Origin: Fragum whitleyi
Taxonomy: Eukaryota; Mollusca; Bivalvia; Cardiida; Cardiidae
Direction: 5' to 3'
Length of the DNA: 64,000 bases
NCBI GenBank assembly: GCA_948146395.1
Contig: OX411556.1
Location: forward strand, 31,509,056 to 31,573,055
Shown: in pieces, positions 54,518 through 64,000 of the stretch
How positions within the stretch are numbered: the first letter of the stretch is position 1
Layout: every line of letters starts with the position of its first letter
Notes under the pieces: model-generated
Databases searched by the model: none
What the model was told of the DNA's origin: nothing
What the model saw: the letters and a program-made list of their open reading frames with translations, nothing else
Translations under genes and position numbers: made by a program

Positions 54518-54560
54518 AACCCTGCATTCAGAATGACAAATCGGTGCAAACTTGCATAGA
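54518..54560. repeat. R3 half fragment
   Basis: AACCCTGCATTCAGAATGAC and AAATCGGTGCAAAC match one arm of R3. Confidence 0.45.
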
Positions 54561-54635
54561 ACTTTAGAAACTTGCATTCCAGTTGGAAACATCGACGAAA
54601 ACAAGGCAAATAGAGGTTATAAGATAAATGCAAAA

Positions 54636-54741
54636 CATACTTATTGAATCGTATGAAAAAAATATCTAACTCGGTTGTGAGAATTGATGATCAATTCTTC
54701 CAACCTCGTTAGATATTATTTTCATATAAAACACTAAGTAT
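54636..54741. repeat. Hairpin element in intron 2 of kinase C
   Basis: CATACTTATTG...GTATGAAAAAAATATCTAAC pairs with GTTAGATATTATTTTCATA...TAAGTATG, with inner GAATTGATGATCAATTC at the apex. Arms of about 45 bases. Confidence 0.72.
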
Positions 54742-54754
54742 GTATTATATCTAT

Positions 54755-55120
54755 ATCAAAACCATTCAAATGTACTCACTAAGCATTCATTCTAAATACT
54801 CACACAAACTTGAAAGGCTTAAAAATAATTAAAAAAAAAAAAAACAAAAAAACTTCGAAATCGATCAAACATTCAACATATCAATTATATCGATAAAATA
54901 ATTGCATGATTTTATTGGTTGACGTTGATTTTTTAAGCATGACACAAAATTAGAAAACACAGATTTTATTAAAGGGAGGTAAAGCATTATCGCCAATTTC
55001 GTCTGATTAGACGGAATTATCGACAAGCTCTTTCCTCCTTTGAAAACATTCAAAACTCGCATATCACATTCTTAAATTTCAATCAAAAAGTCATCAAACA
55101 TGTCACAAATTTACTGCACT
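54755..55120 (-). repeat. R1 MITE, diverged, before exon 3 of kinase C
   Basis: AAAGGGAGGTAAAGCATTATC, CGCCAATTTCGTC/GACGGAATTATCG and AAACATTCAAAACTCGC. It ends 38 bases before the exon 3 acceptor. Confidence 0.65.
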
Positions 55121-55158
55121 GCAAATTGAATCATAAATCCAATTTTCTTCTTTTGCAG

Positions 55159-55362
55159 GTTATTTGCAAGGAGTTGTTCGTTTCCATAGTACAGATATTC
55201 GGCCTTCTTCGGTCACCTCCGCCAAGCATACAGGAACCGTTACGGAAAGTGCTCTATCAGTGCATGTACCCACAGCCTGAAATCTTCAAGTTACCCAACG
55301 AAAATAAATCTGACAGAAATATACTCAAACGTTTAGAAATATTATTACGGACTACGATATGA
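55159..55362 (+). CDS. DIPK1/FAM69-like kinase C, exon 3 (C-terminus)
   Basis: Sixty-seven codons plus TGA after a CTTCTTTTGCAG acceptor, beginning V-I-C-K-E-L-F. It includes P-P-S-I-Q-E-P-L-R-K-V-L-Y-Q-C-M. Same length as in A and B. AATAAA at 55435 may be its poly(A) signal. Confidence 0.8.
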   Translation, partial: VICKELFVSIVQIFGLLRSPPPSIQEPLRKVLYQCMYPQPEIFKLPNENKSDRNILKRLEILLRTTI

Positions 55363-55434
55363 TTTCTTAATGGTGTCTACAAAAAAGATCTGGCCGACAC
55401 ACACAAAAAAAATCAAATGTATCCGACAAATGTT

Positions 55435-55440
55435 AATAAA
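55435..55440 (+). terminator. Poly(A) signal of kinase C
   Basis: AATAAA 73 bases after the stop codon, a plausible distance. Confidence 0.5.
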
Positions 55441-55483
55441 GAGTACTATGTGATTTCTAAATGCTGCTTAACGAAAATAAATC

Positions 55484-55545
55484 TGGGCCCGAGGTTATAA
55501 AACTTTTCTCCGGCTCAACTGAGAATTTTCTCAAATTATGAATTT
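55484..55545. repeat. R8 MITE, one arm
   Basis: GGGCCCGAGGTTATAAAACT then TTTCTCCGGCTCAACTGAG. The partner arm is absent. Confidence 0.65.
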
Positions 55546-55663
55546 GAATAAATTGTATGTTTATTCCCATCGGTAGTCGTAGGCATCTATAACGACTGTT
55601 AAATGTCGTAAGATACGACGACTCTTTAGTCAATTTGATAGACCAATATCCATTAGTTGCGTT

Positions 55664-55860
55664 TACTTAGCATTCGTCAGTTTTGTCATTACGTCTTCAA
55701 TCGTCCGTATCGGATAATGTGGTCTGGGTGTACATTCATTAAGAGCTTTTGGGTCTAAACATACTCTCAGTTTTCCCGAAGTTGCCTTTTCACAACAAAC
55801 TTATGCATTTACCAAGACTGTGGGCTCAGTAACTTTTTTGTATGACCCGATGTATCTCCC
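55664..55860 (-). pseudogene. Ty3/Gypsy reverse transcriptase fragment
   Basis: Read on the minus strand: V-T-E-P-T, a stop (TAA), then C-C-E-K, K-L-R-V-C-L-D-P-K-A-L-N and H-Y-P-I-R-T-I-E-D-V. That is the fingers region of a Gypsy-type reverse transcriptase (the L-R-x-C-x-D-P-K-x-L-N and Y-P-x-x-T-I-E motifs). Only about 65 codons remain, with a stop inside and another right after T-N-A-K, and no catalytic Y-x-D-D. It lies 300 bases beyond gene C on the opposite strand. Confidence 0.75.
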
Positions 55861-56238
55861 GATCAAGTGGCGGCCCAATGATTAAGTCCATCTGTTGTTT
55901 GGAATACTCCATGTTCTGGAAATTTGAATTGCCTTATCCAGCGTTAAAAACGCGCCACTCATTAAGTTTCTCCCTGACCTGCGAGGAGCAAGTCCCAGAA
56001 ACAATTCAAGATCAAGGTTGGTATCAAGGGTTGAATAGGATGCCAGAATCAAAGACAATCGTCTATTACACTAGTGGAATAACTATGCAAATGAGCCTAT
56101 GGCGAAAAGCAACGCTGTTTTGTAACCGCGTAAATGACGTCATAACGTTTATATTGTGACGTCAATTTTAAACAGCGTAATAAGTTTCGTGGAAAATTGG
56201 AATGTTTAATTTTGACGATTTACGCGAACATTCGGGTC

Positions 56239-56410
56239 ATATTATAAATAGAATATCAAATTTGTGTTCATAAAATACCGAATTTATTAAACTTGTCATC
56301 TAAAACAGATAAAAACTCGGCGTAGCCTCGTTTAAATTATCTGTTTATAGATGACTCGTTCAATAAATTCGGTATCCAATGACCGCTCATTCGATATCCT
56401 CTATTTATAG
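56239..56410. repeat. Palindromic element
   Basis: ATACCGAATTTATTAAAC / GTTCAATAAATTCGGTAT and TCATCTAAAACAGATA / TATCTGTTTATAGATGA are inner arms. An outer pair AATAGAATATC / GATATCCTCTATT extends it. Confidence 0.72.
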
Positions 56411-56424
56411 CCCTAGTTTTTCAA

Positions 56425-58517
56425 AACAAAGAAATTATATCAAAGTTCATGGTCGGTGTCAATAGTTCTTCCTGATACCAGAATGAAAGACAATCATTTC
56501 CAACCTTTTTTATTGACTAAATACAGTCCTAGACGCTAAAGCTATAAATTAAAGAAAGGAGGTCAAATGTCATGATCTGGGTCAAGCGTTCACCATTATG
56601 CCAGAATCAAACATCATCTACCAACCTTTGGTATTGACTAAATACAGTTCTAGACCTTTAATAAAATAGAAAGTAGGTTAAAGGTCAAGGTTGAGGTCAT
56701 GGGTCCAGTATGATGCCATAATCAAAGACAATCTTCTACTTCCCTTTTTTATTGTTTTATTACAGGCCTTTACCCCATGAATATGCATTTAAGAACGAAG
56801 GTCAAAGGTCAAACACTAGTTCTAAGCTTCAACATAATACCAGAATCAAAGACAATGACATGTACCAACCATTATCATTTACTTAACACAGATGGATCCC
56901 TAATTATTCAACATTTAAGATAGCAGGTCAAAGGTCAAGATCTGAGTCAAAGGTTCAAAGGTTCAACATGATGCAAGAATTAAAGACAATCATCTACCAA
57001 CCTTTATTTTTGACTTAACGCATTCCTAGACCTTATAATTCAATATTTTATAAAGTAGGCCAGAGGTGAAGATATGGGTCAAGGGTTAAACATGATCATG
57101 ACGCAAGAATCAAAGACAATCACCAACAACCTTTAGTATTGAATAACACAGTCCTAGCCCTTATAATTTGATATTTGGTATTTAAGAAAGAAGGTCAAAG
57201 GTCACGGCCAGGGTCAATGGTTTATCATTATTTCAGAATCAAAGACAGTTATCTACCAATCTTATTTATTGACTTAATACAGTCCTACTAAAGATCTTTC
57301 ATATCCTATGCCTAGTTGTAGAGAGTTAGCTTTTTAATTTCTCCGTTTTAACCCTTTTTTGTTGATATGAAAGCCCCAAGTACCCAAGTTCATGCCCAAC
57401 AAGAATTTAACATAGAAATCTGAAAGAACATTAACCAAGGATCATTTCAGTGAAGTTTAGTGGAATTCTGATAGGTAGTTTTAGAGAAAAAGATTATAAA
57501 AAGACCCGGAAGGCCCATTTCCGATGACACGGTAGCCCATGGCACCCATGATATCTAGCCAATCAGAATTTAACGATGAAATCTGAATGAATAGGTCCCA
57601 AGAGTATTTCCTGTGAAATAAGATTGAATTCTGATGGGCAGTCTCAGTGAAGAAGATTTTTTGAAATTTCACCGTAAGGGACCTTTTTTGTTGACACGGC
57701 AGCCAAAAGCGTCCGTGATATCAACCCGATCGGAAGGAAACGAAGGAATCTGAAAGACCATGTCCCGAGGATCCATTCGGAACATCGCTCGGACTTTTCC
57801 GTAAACTGGAAAGTACCTCGGACATAAGTGTAGTAATTTTTTGGTCATTTTTCGGTAATTCGGCTCCTGGTGGTACTTTAGTTAATACACTTGAAGAATA
57901 GTTTATTCCTTTAATGTATTCCGATCGTCTGTGGAGATCATTTTGGCATGTTATAATTTGAAAGCAATGGCTGCGCCCTTATTATTCCCAAGGTCTATTT
58001 CGTAGAATCGCCGAGGGTTCCCGAGTGCTGAGGATCATTTCCCGAAAGTTTGGTGCAATTCTGACCAGTAGTTTCAGAGAAGATTTTTTTTAATATTCTC
58101 CATTGCGGGTCCCTTTCTTTGGTGACACGTCAGCCGATAACGCCAAATTGTTCGACCCGATCCGAATTTTACTAAGGAATCTGAAAGAGCATGTCCTGGG
58201 GATTATTTCCTTAAAGTCTGGTTAAATTCTGGCCAGTAGCTTCAGAGAAGAAGTTGTTTTGTTTTAAATTTCATCATAGGGGTCCCTTTTATGGTGACAC
58301 GTCAGCCAGTAGCGCCCAAGTTATCAACCCGATCAAAGTTTCTTGAAAGAAACTGAGAGAGCATGTCCCAAGGATCATTCCTGTGAAATTTGGTGAATTC
58401 TGCCCAGTAGTTTCGGAAGAGAAGATGTTTAAATGAAAAGATTACGCGGGGTCGCACGGACTAACGACCCGCCACGAAATAAGCTCCGCTGGACTTAGTC
58501 CAGTTGAGCTAAAACGA
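56425..58517 (+). mobile_element. Family H, copy 6 (two tandem-repeat types)
   Basis: First part (about 56440-57300): some seven units of about 120 bases with AGAAAGGAGGTCAAATGTCA and AGAATCAAAGACAATCATCT. Second part (about 57360-58440): units of about 150-190 bases with GGTGACACGTCAGCC and GCCCAGTAGTTTC. It ends in hairpin CTGGACTTAGTCCAG plus TTGAGCTAAAA (58488-58514). The stem sequence differs from the other copies but the fold and the terminus are kept. Confidence 0.65.
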
Positions 58518-59400
58518 AAATCATCTTAAGGTTATGGGCATATTATAATTTATATAAAACTATAGTTTTATAGTTTATATATAACATGATAAAAATATCT
58601 CTTGAGACGTTCTGAAAGCATTTAAGGCGTTTGGTTTTTCGAGCGTATCGACCTTAGAAGTGCCACTAGAAGCCGAATAACCGATAAAAAATAACCACGA
58701 ATTATTACACTTACGTGCGAGATATAGGCGATTAAATTTAAGTGAGTGATCAAAGTTCAATTCTACACTGAAAATGATAGGAGATAAAATTTTCCCGAAC
58801 CTCACTCTTTTTTGCGGATATATACTTTCCAGTTTACGGAAACGTCCCGGCGATGTTCCGAATGCATTTTTATCTTTTGCACGAAACCTGCAGAAAAACC
58901 GCCCTTTTTGCGTCTTCTTCTTGGTACCGTTTCGCCTGACGTGTCAAATAACGGCCCTTAAAAAGCACCCGACCTTAACCCCGTGAATGACTTCATCCTT
59001 ATTTTGCTAAATTTTGATTTTTGTTTCAAACGAATTTGCTGTTTCTCAGCATATCTTAAACACTCTAGCTTAAGTGTTCGTACAATAATTATGTACCGGT
59101 TCAAAGTAGGCAGTTTATGTTATGACCAGTCTGCACATGCCATATGTGCAGGCTGATACATGTATTAGTCTATATTATCTGCAACAGCTTTGTGCACAGA
59201 CGGGGAATGCCATGAATGGTAGGAGAAGGGTTAATGAGTTAAATATTTGAATTCGATTTTCAACCAATTTCAATAACCTTTAATAACTCTTTTCAAAAGA
59301 AAATATTTCCTTTGTACTTAAAAATTGACTGCCAAAATATTAAAAAATGAACTAAATTTACCATTAAATGTACATGTAAAATATTGCTTAATTGAAGCAT
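58518..59400. other. No gene recognised
   Basis: Short frames only. About 59120-59235 (TCTGCACATGCCATATGTGC, then GGAGAAGGGTTAA) resembles the inside and right end of the TTAA-type element at 27491. Confidence 0.4.
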
Positions 59401-59565
59401 AAGGTAGTGGAACCGTAATAGTTCCGCAACATCTCGGAACTCATGTACTTTCACAATGTTGACCGATGTTTCCAAATGAAATCATCAGGAAACCTCGGTT
59501 AATACTGTAAAAGTTCATTACTTTCTAAACGACGTCGCAATAACAACTACGGATCCATCACCTTA
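59401..59565. repeat. R5 palindromic element, copy 3
   Basis: AAGGTAGTGGAACCGTAATA at the left, ACGGATCCATCACCTT at the right, inner GATGTTTCCAAATGA / TCAGGAAACCTCGG. Confidence 0.8.
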
Positions 59566-60480
59566 AATTATAACAAAATTAAGTCGAACGCAATCAAGTT
59601 CGATGTCCGATTAGGGAAATCGATGGAGACAATTGATGAAATGCTGATCGTACCACTTGACCTCCGTATGGTCAACTGATGGCTACTTTTTCTTTCTAAC
59701 AATGCTCTAAATGTGTTGAAAATTTAGGATTGTTGAATATAACATAATGTTTCTTCTTCGGGGATTCTATATGAGCTGAATTTCAGCTAATTTGACCTAC
59801 GTACTAACGCTGGTCAATAAACGTTAAAAAGTCGCAATTATTGATCCAGATGGTCAACGTGACCTTAGTTATCGCTACTCTTATTTAAATTAAGCCTGGA
59901 TTATACAAAATAAAGCGGATTTGACCTGCGTGCTACCGCTAGTCAACCAAAGTGAAACCAAATTCAAGCAAATACTTGAATTGAATAGTTTTCATGACCT
60001 TCTTGACCCGAGTTTTCTACTTGACCTAGTAATTCTAATGTTTGACATCTTGCTGCCTGGCAAGGGCCAGAGAGGCTAGGCGAAGCGATGGGTGTCGACT
60101 GGTCAATTTTGGGATGTCTCTGAGGGATTTTGGCATGCGGCGACAAGTGGTTTCTCAGGGAACATTTCGTTGAGTTTGCTCGAGGCCTCGATTTTTGACC
60201 AATGGTTATCAATGAAGTTATTTTTGGCAAGTTGGGATGATATGTACATCACCACAAATGGTACATGTATCCTGTTTAATTTTTCAACTTGCCTTACTTT
60301 TACTAAGAAGTAGGTCTTGTCGTGGTATGGCAGCGGCTTTGGCTATGGCAGCAGACACGGCTACTATTTGTAACATCCGTTAAGTAGATGTTCTGTTAGC
60401 TCCAGTAGCGCGCGCCTCAAAAGAGCTTTCTTGTGTATAGAATCTGTGAATTCTGGGAGCCTAACTGTATTGGATGTTTT
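59566..60480. other. No gene recognised
   Basis: The overlapping frames at 59964-60313 have no recognised domain. TTGACCTGCGTGCTACCGCTAGTCAAC and TTTGACCTACGTACTAACGCTGGTCAA-like sentences at about 59785 and 59919 (only partly quoted pairs: GACCTACGTACTAACGC, GACCTGCGTGCTACCGC) indicate a short diverged tandem repeat. Confidence 0.4.
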
Positions 60481-60493
60481 TGCAACAGCGCCT

Positions 60494-60549
60494 GTGTATA
60501 TATGTATGTATATATGTATGTATATATGTGTGTATATATGTGTAAATAT
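60494..60549. repeat. (TATATATG)n-type microsatellite
   Basis: TATATATGTATG units repeated four times with small changes. Confidence 0.85.
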
Positions 60550-61500
60550 AGTCCTGGACAAGAAAAAAGTCACATCATCATGAAAGGGCGAACTTAACGA
60601 CATAAAGGTTGCATGTCTATTCAAATCTGTGAATTAGAAAACAAAGTAGAATTTTTGAAAATTGCTCACCCACCTGAATAAATGTAAAGCGTAATTAAGT
60701 GACTCGGGTTTTCACTTTTGCATATAACTCCTGCTCCATGAGACTTTATTCGCGGACTCATTAGCGCGAAAATGAAATTATTTCATAAATAAATGTGAGA
60801 AGAAGAACCGTAACTTGAATGTAACATGCAAAATGGTGCTTTGTCTTCAAACTGCACCCTCTTTGTGGCGGCGCCTTGAATTATACGCATATGCATAACT
60901 CGGAGTTTGTAAGTAAACGCACTTAGAAGGCGACCAACATAAAAAATGCAGGATAAAGGTGATATGTGGATTGTGACAAAAGATAAATGTTCTCTATCGT
61001 TTGTATGATTAGGTTGGTGAATAATCAAATTCGATGTTATAATCATTCATCAACAACAACATTTTTCAAAAGAAGATTTTCTTCTTTATGCACTTGCGTG
61101 ATGGTAGTTACGCCCTTGATACGAGTTTATTTACTCCAAAAGTCCTTTTTTCAATTTGGACTAGCCTTTTTGGGGAAAAAAAACCAAACTAGAAGCCGGA
61201 TTAAACTCACATTTGCACGAACCGTCGCGATGAGAAAGAAAAGAAATGACAGAAACAGAGAAACGTTTGTAAAGATAGGATACAAATATGAAAACAAAAC
61301 AATTGAGATACTGGCTTTCTTCACAAGAAATTTAAAACACATTATTGTCATATTCATTTGATTGTTGATAATATAACCAGTTGGTTGTTGTGGGGTTAAG
61401 TACCAACAACCTAGGGTACGAGGGTAGGGATCGTTACGTCCGGAGTGATCAACGAATAACAATATACATGTTCATAATTATATTCTTCGTCTCTAATCAA
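60550..61500. other. Repeat shared with 25000-25290, otherwise nothing
   Basis: About 60900-61160 has the TTGGTGAATAATCAAA and GTTATAATCATTCATCAACAA blocks of the region behind gene A. The frames at 60987-61462 overlap this repeat and carry no domain. Confidence 0.4.
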
Positions 61501-62527
61501 CCATCATGTAAAACAATCTGAAATGAAATAATAAAACACACTAAGCTTCCCCTTTAACCGCTATTTACATGGTTACCTATAAATATCATAATAGCAGACG
61601 ATCTACACTTACCAGTTTAAGGAACTGAAAGTATCCATCACTCTTATCATTCGTCACTCTGCTATACCATACGTGATCCTGTAAAACAATGTGAGTATTA
61701 TTAAAACATGCAAGTTAGAGAAGGTACGAAAGTGGACGGGGCGAACCGGAATGAAACAGCTGACGCGAAATCTAATGACATAAACAAAGAACGATTGTAG
61801 CAACCCGATCTGGACCCGAAGCAATACAACAGATCAATCGAACGTCTCAGATGGAAGAATGAAATGCACAAATCATTTACAAACCTTCAATACAAATGAT
61901 TAACTGTGAAATCTTAGATTTTCGTCAGACTAAACAAATCACCAATATTGTCGTGTCCTCTCGATTGTGAAACCGTCAGTCCAGAACGGAGACAAAAGAT
62001 CATGTCATGAAACGCGCCTAGTACAAAAATCAAACAAACCAATGGAAAAGGGTGTTACATCCAAAACCTCAATTTGTCGTCTGGTTACATGCTCGCCCTC
62101 TCTGAGAAATGACGTCCCGTCATTGTCACGTCGGCTTACTGTCAACGTCAATCGTACGTCAAAACCTACTCTACAGCTAACCACTACAATTACTACTGAA
62201 CATATTAGATTAAAAAACAGATTATCAATTGAAAGTAATCCAGCGCTGTCAAGAAATGATCAACAGGTTAATCATATAGCATATATTTACATTTAAAAAC
62301 AATCTATGCTGCTCTGGAACCATCCCCTGTATAAATAATCAAAAATTCCATCTCTGTTAATTTATATCTGATTTATATTGTAGCTTCAGAAAGACTGAAC
62401 CTGAAATGAGAGCAACAAATTAAACAAACAACTTTGTCATCGCAACTTCTGTATCCGAAACCTGACATAAAACCAACGTTGATAACTTATTAGTCAATCA
62501 ACTACAAATTCTGTTGAACTCGTAACA
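61500..62527 (-). mobile_element. Possible 3' LTR region of the Gypsy element
   Basis: The minus-strand LTR would begin TGTTACGAG at 62527, right after the purine-rich tract at 62528-62543. Its other edge cannot be fixed. A related tract and GGTTACATG at about 62084-62107 suggest a duplication within or beside the LTR. The 109-codon plus-strand frame at 61967-62296 is probably chance. Confidence 0.35.
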
Positions 62528-62543
62528 TCTCCTCCCCCTCTCT
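62528..62543 (-). other. Polypurine tract (priming site)
   Basis: On the minus strand AGAGAGGGGGAGGAGA, placed between the end of the pol frame and a TGTTACG LTR-like start. This is the expected position of the plus-strand primer of an LTR retrotransposon. Confidence 0.5.
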
Positions 62544-62671
62544 GAAATTGTGCTCTGTACAATCATCACTTCAACGCAGCGTCAAATCTATTGATTAGAA
62601 CAACTATAAATGTTAAAATAAGATACATTGATAATTTAAAAAGGATAATCTGATCAGTAAATCACACGTAA

Positions 62672-64000
62672 TCAATTCATAATGGCTGCAATTAATTTGT
62701 GGGCGGTCGATGAATCAACACTATTCAAGACACCAGATTTCATTAGTTCATCTAGTGCATGCAATTTGCTATCAAATGGTCTGGGACTCATGGCTTTAAA
62801 TACATATTCTCCAAATCTATCTGGTGCTTTTTTCTGTCTAGATGATCTCCTTGGTGCAGGCATAGGCTTTTCCTTCGCCGTAGCAGCCTCTTGCGATTTC
62901 TCGTCTGTATTCGCTTCCTTTGCATCCAACACCATGTCTTGTTGATCAACACCCGCATCCTGAACTGTAATTTCTTCTTCTCTCGCATCTAGTGAATGAT
63001 CTTCACTCACATGTGCCTCTTCTGTATCATCAGTGTCTTCTATGCCACCAATTTCTTCTTCATCTTCTCTTTCATCTGTTTCTTCAGCAAGACTCTTATC
63101 CTGCTCTTCAATAGGTACTTCTACCGATTTTCCATGAGTCTCCACGACAAAGCTATGGGCGTCCCCATGCCATTGCCTTACTTCAACGCAATCACTTTCG
63201 TCGTCTGACTCTTCCTCTTGCATGACGTCATGCCTTTTCATTTCTGACTCATCAATTCTTCTATCTGAATCATCTAATTCTTTCTCTACACTTTCTTCCA
63301 CAGTGGAATTTCCTCCATCCTCTTCTCCTTCTATCTTAAAAAGAAGGTTCCTGTGTAGAGTTTTCTCTATCCCAGATATTTCTGACTTTATCCTATAAAC
63401 TGGTATCTCTGGACGGGGTTGGTCAACTATTCTGTAATCATCTTCCTCAAATCTATCAGCAATTTTGTGTTTTCCTTCGAAAGACACAATTTTCACTAAG
63501 ACCTTGTCTCCTATATCTAATCTCGCGGATTTCGCTTTCTTGTCGTACTGATATTTTTGTTTCTGTTTTGCTTTGCTGGTATGCTTTTCTACTAACTTCC
63601 TTGTAGTTTCAATTCTATCCTTCAAGTCTTCTATAAATTATTTGGTTGTTCTAGTCCCTGTTTCTTCTATAATACTACTGTACTCTATATCTATTCGTAA
63701 CTTCGGCTTACGTCCGAACATAAGCTCGAAAGGACTGAACTTTGTAGATTCATGAGGAGTACAATTATAGAAGTATACCAAAGAATTAACATATTTCTTC
63801 CAATCTTCTTTCTGGTTAGGTTCTAGGGTGCCAAGCATATCTAAAAGAGTCCTGTTGAAACGTTCGGGACCAGCATTGCCCTGGGGGTGGTATGGTGTCG
63901 TATGTGACTTCTTCATGTTTGTGATCATACATAATTCTTTTATGATGTCACTTTCAAAGTTTGCCCCCTGATCTGAATGGAGACGTGTAGGAATTCCAAA
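62672..64000 (-). pseudogene. Ty3/Gypsy-like integrase and C-terminal tail, partial
   Basis: The minus-strand frame enters from the right edge of the window. H-S-D-Q-G-A-N-F-E-S (about 63975-63945) carries the second catalytic Asp and G-N-A-G-P-E-R-F-N-R-T (about 63885-63853) the Glu of the D,D-35-E core. Y-N-C-T-P-H-E-S-T and P-F-E-L-M-F-G-R follow, then G-D-K-V-L-V-K-I and the L-H-R-N-L-L integrase C-terminal fold. A very acidic tail (about 62720-63300) ends at 62672. A TAA in frame at 63638-63640 separates core and C-terminal parts, so the copy is broken unless that stop is read through. Protease, reverse transcriptase and RNase H would lie beyond 64000. Confidence 0.85.

Noticed and set aside
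61967..62296. 109-codon plus-strand frame
   Set aside because: Lies in the probable LTR region of a minus-strand Gypsy element; no recognisable domain.
62996..63208. Hydrophobic plus-strand frame opposite the Gypsy acidic tail
   Set aside because: Antisense shadow of the Glu-rich integrase tail.

Overview
The window looks like nuclear DNA of a metazoan, most likely a marine bivalve or another lophotrochozoan. It is AT-rich, its genes have short exons with GT/AG introns, and it is crowded with fold-back MITEs, tRNA-headed SINEs, long CT/GA microsatellites and 'pearl'-like elements built from core tandem repeats and ending in a hairpin plus CTAA. The organism call is inference. No rRNA, functional tRNA, CRISPR array or operon is visible.

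The host genes are three paralogues of one family, each with three exons, encoding proteins of about 411-413 residues. Each has a short N-terminal signal anchor, a Cys-rich luminal segment and a divergent protein-kinase fold of the DIPK1/FAM69 (PIP49_C) type. Gene A is on + (exons 13457-13597, 22531-23421, 24753-24956). Gene B is on - (40943-40800, 38845-37955, 37458-37255). Gene C is on + (49264-49407, 53476-54369, 55159-55362). A and B are convergent and very similar, B and C are divergent, and C is the more distant copy. Exon lengths and intron phases are essentially identical in all three. A and B carry Gln where C carries Lys in the D-x-K-P-x-N-like catalytic loop. Gene A has a second, frame-broken first exon (13954-14103) that is closest to the first exon of gene B.

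Most of the rest is mobile DNA. A 5'-truncated non-LTR retrotransposon (about 14850-18046) fills much of intron 1 of gene A. The - strand at the right edge carries the integrase end of a Ty3/Gypsy-like element (62672-64000). A solo LTR lies at 34747-35408 and a decayed Gypsy reverse-transcriptase fragment at 55664-55860. A dead Tc1-like element with both terminal inverted repeats (46532-47902) sits between genes B and C. Two further TA-flanked elements (19968-21344, 39262-40676) and two TTAA-type elements (27491-27736, 36684-36903) were delimited by their ends.

The dominant repeat is a roughly 430-bp MITE, here named R1, with TA + CAGTTAACAAC termini. It occurs as more than 25 whole or partial copies in both orientations and serves as the landing site for many other elements. 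R1 copies sit directly upstream of the exon 2 acceptors of all three kinase genes. Other families named here are R2 to R9 (fold-backs and MITEs) and H (Helitron-like elements with core tandem repeats). Nested insertions allow a relative order of events to be read from the sequence.
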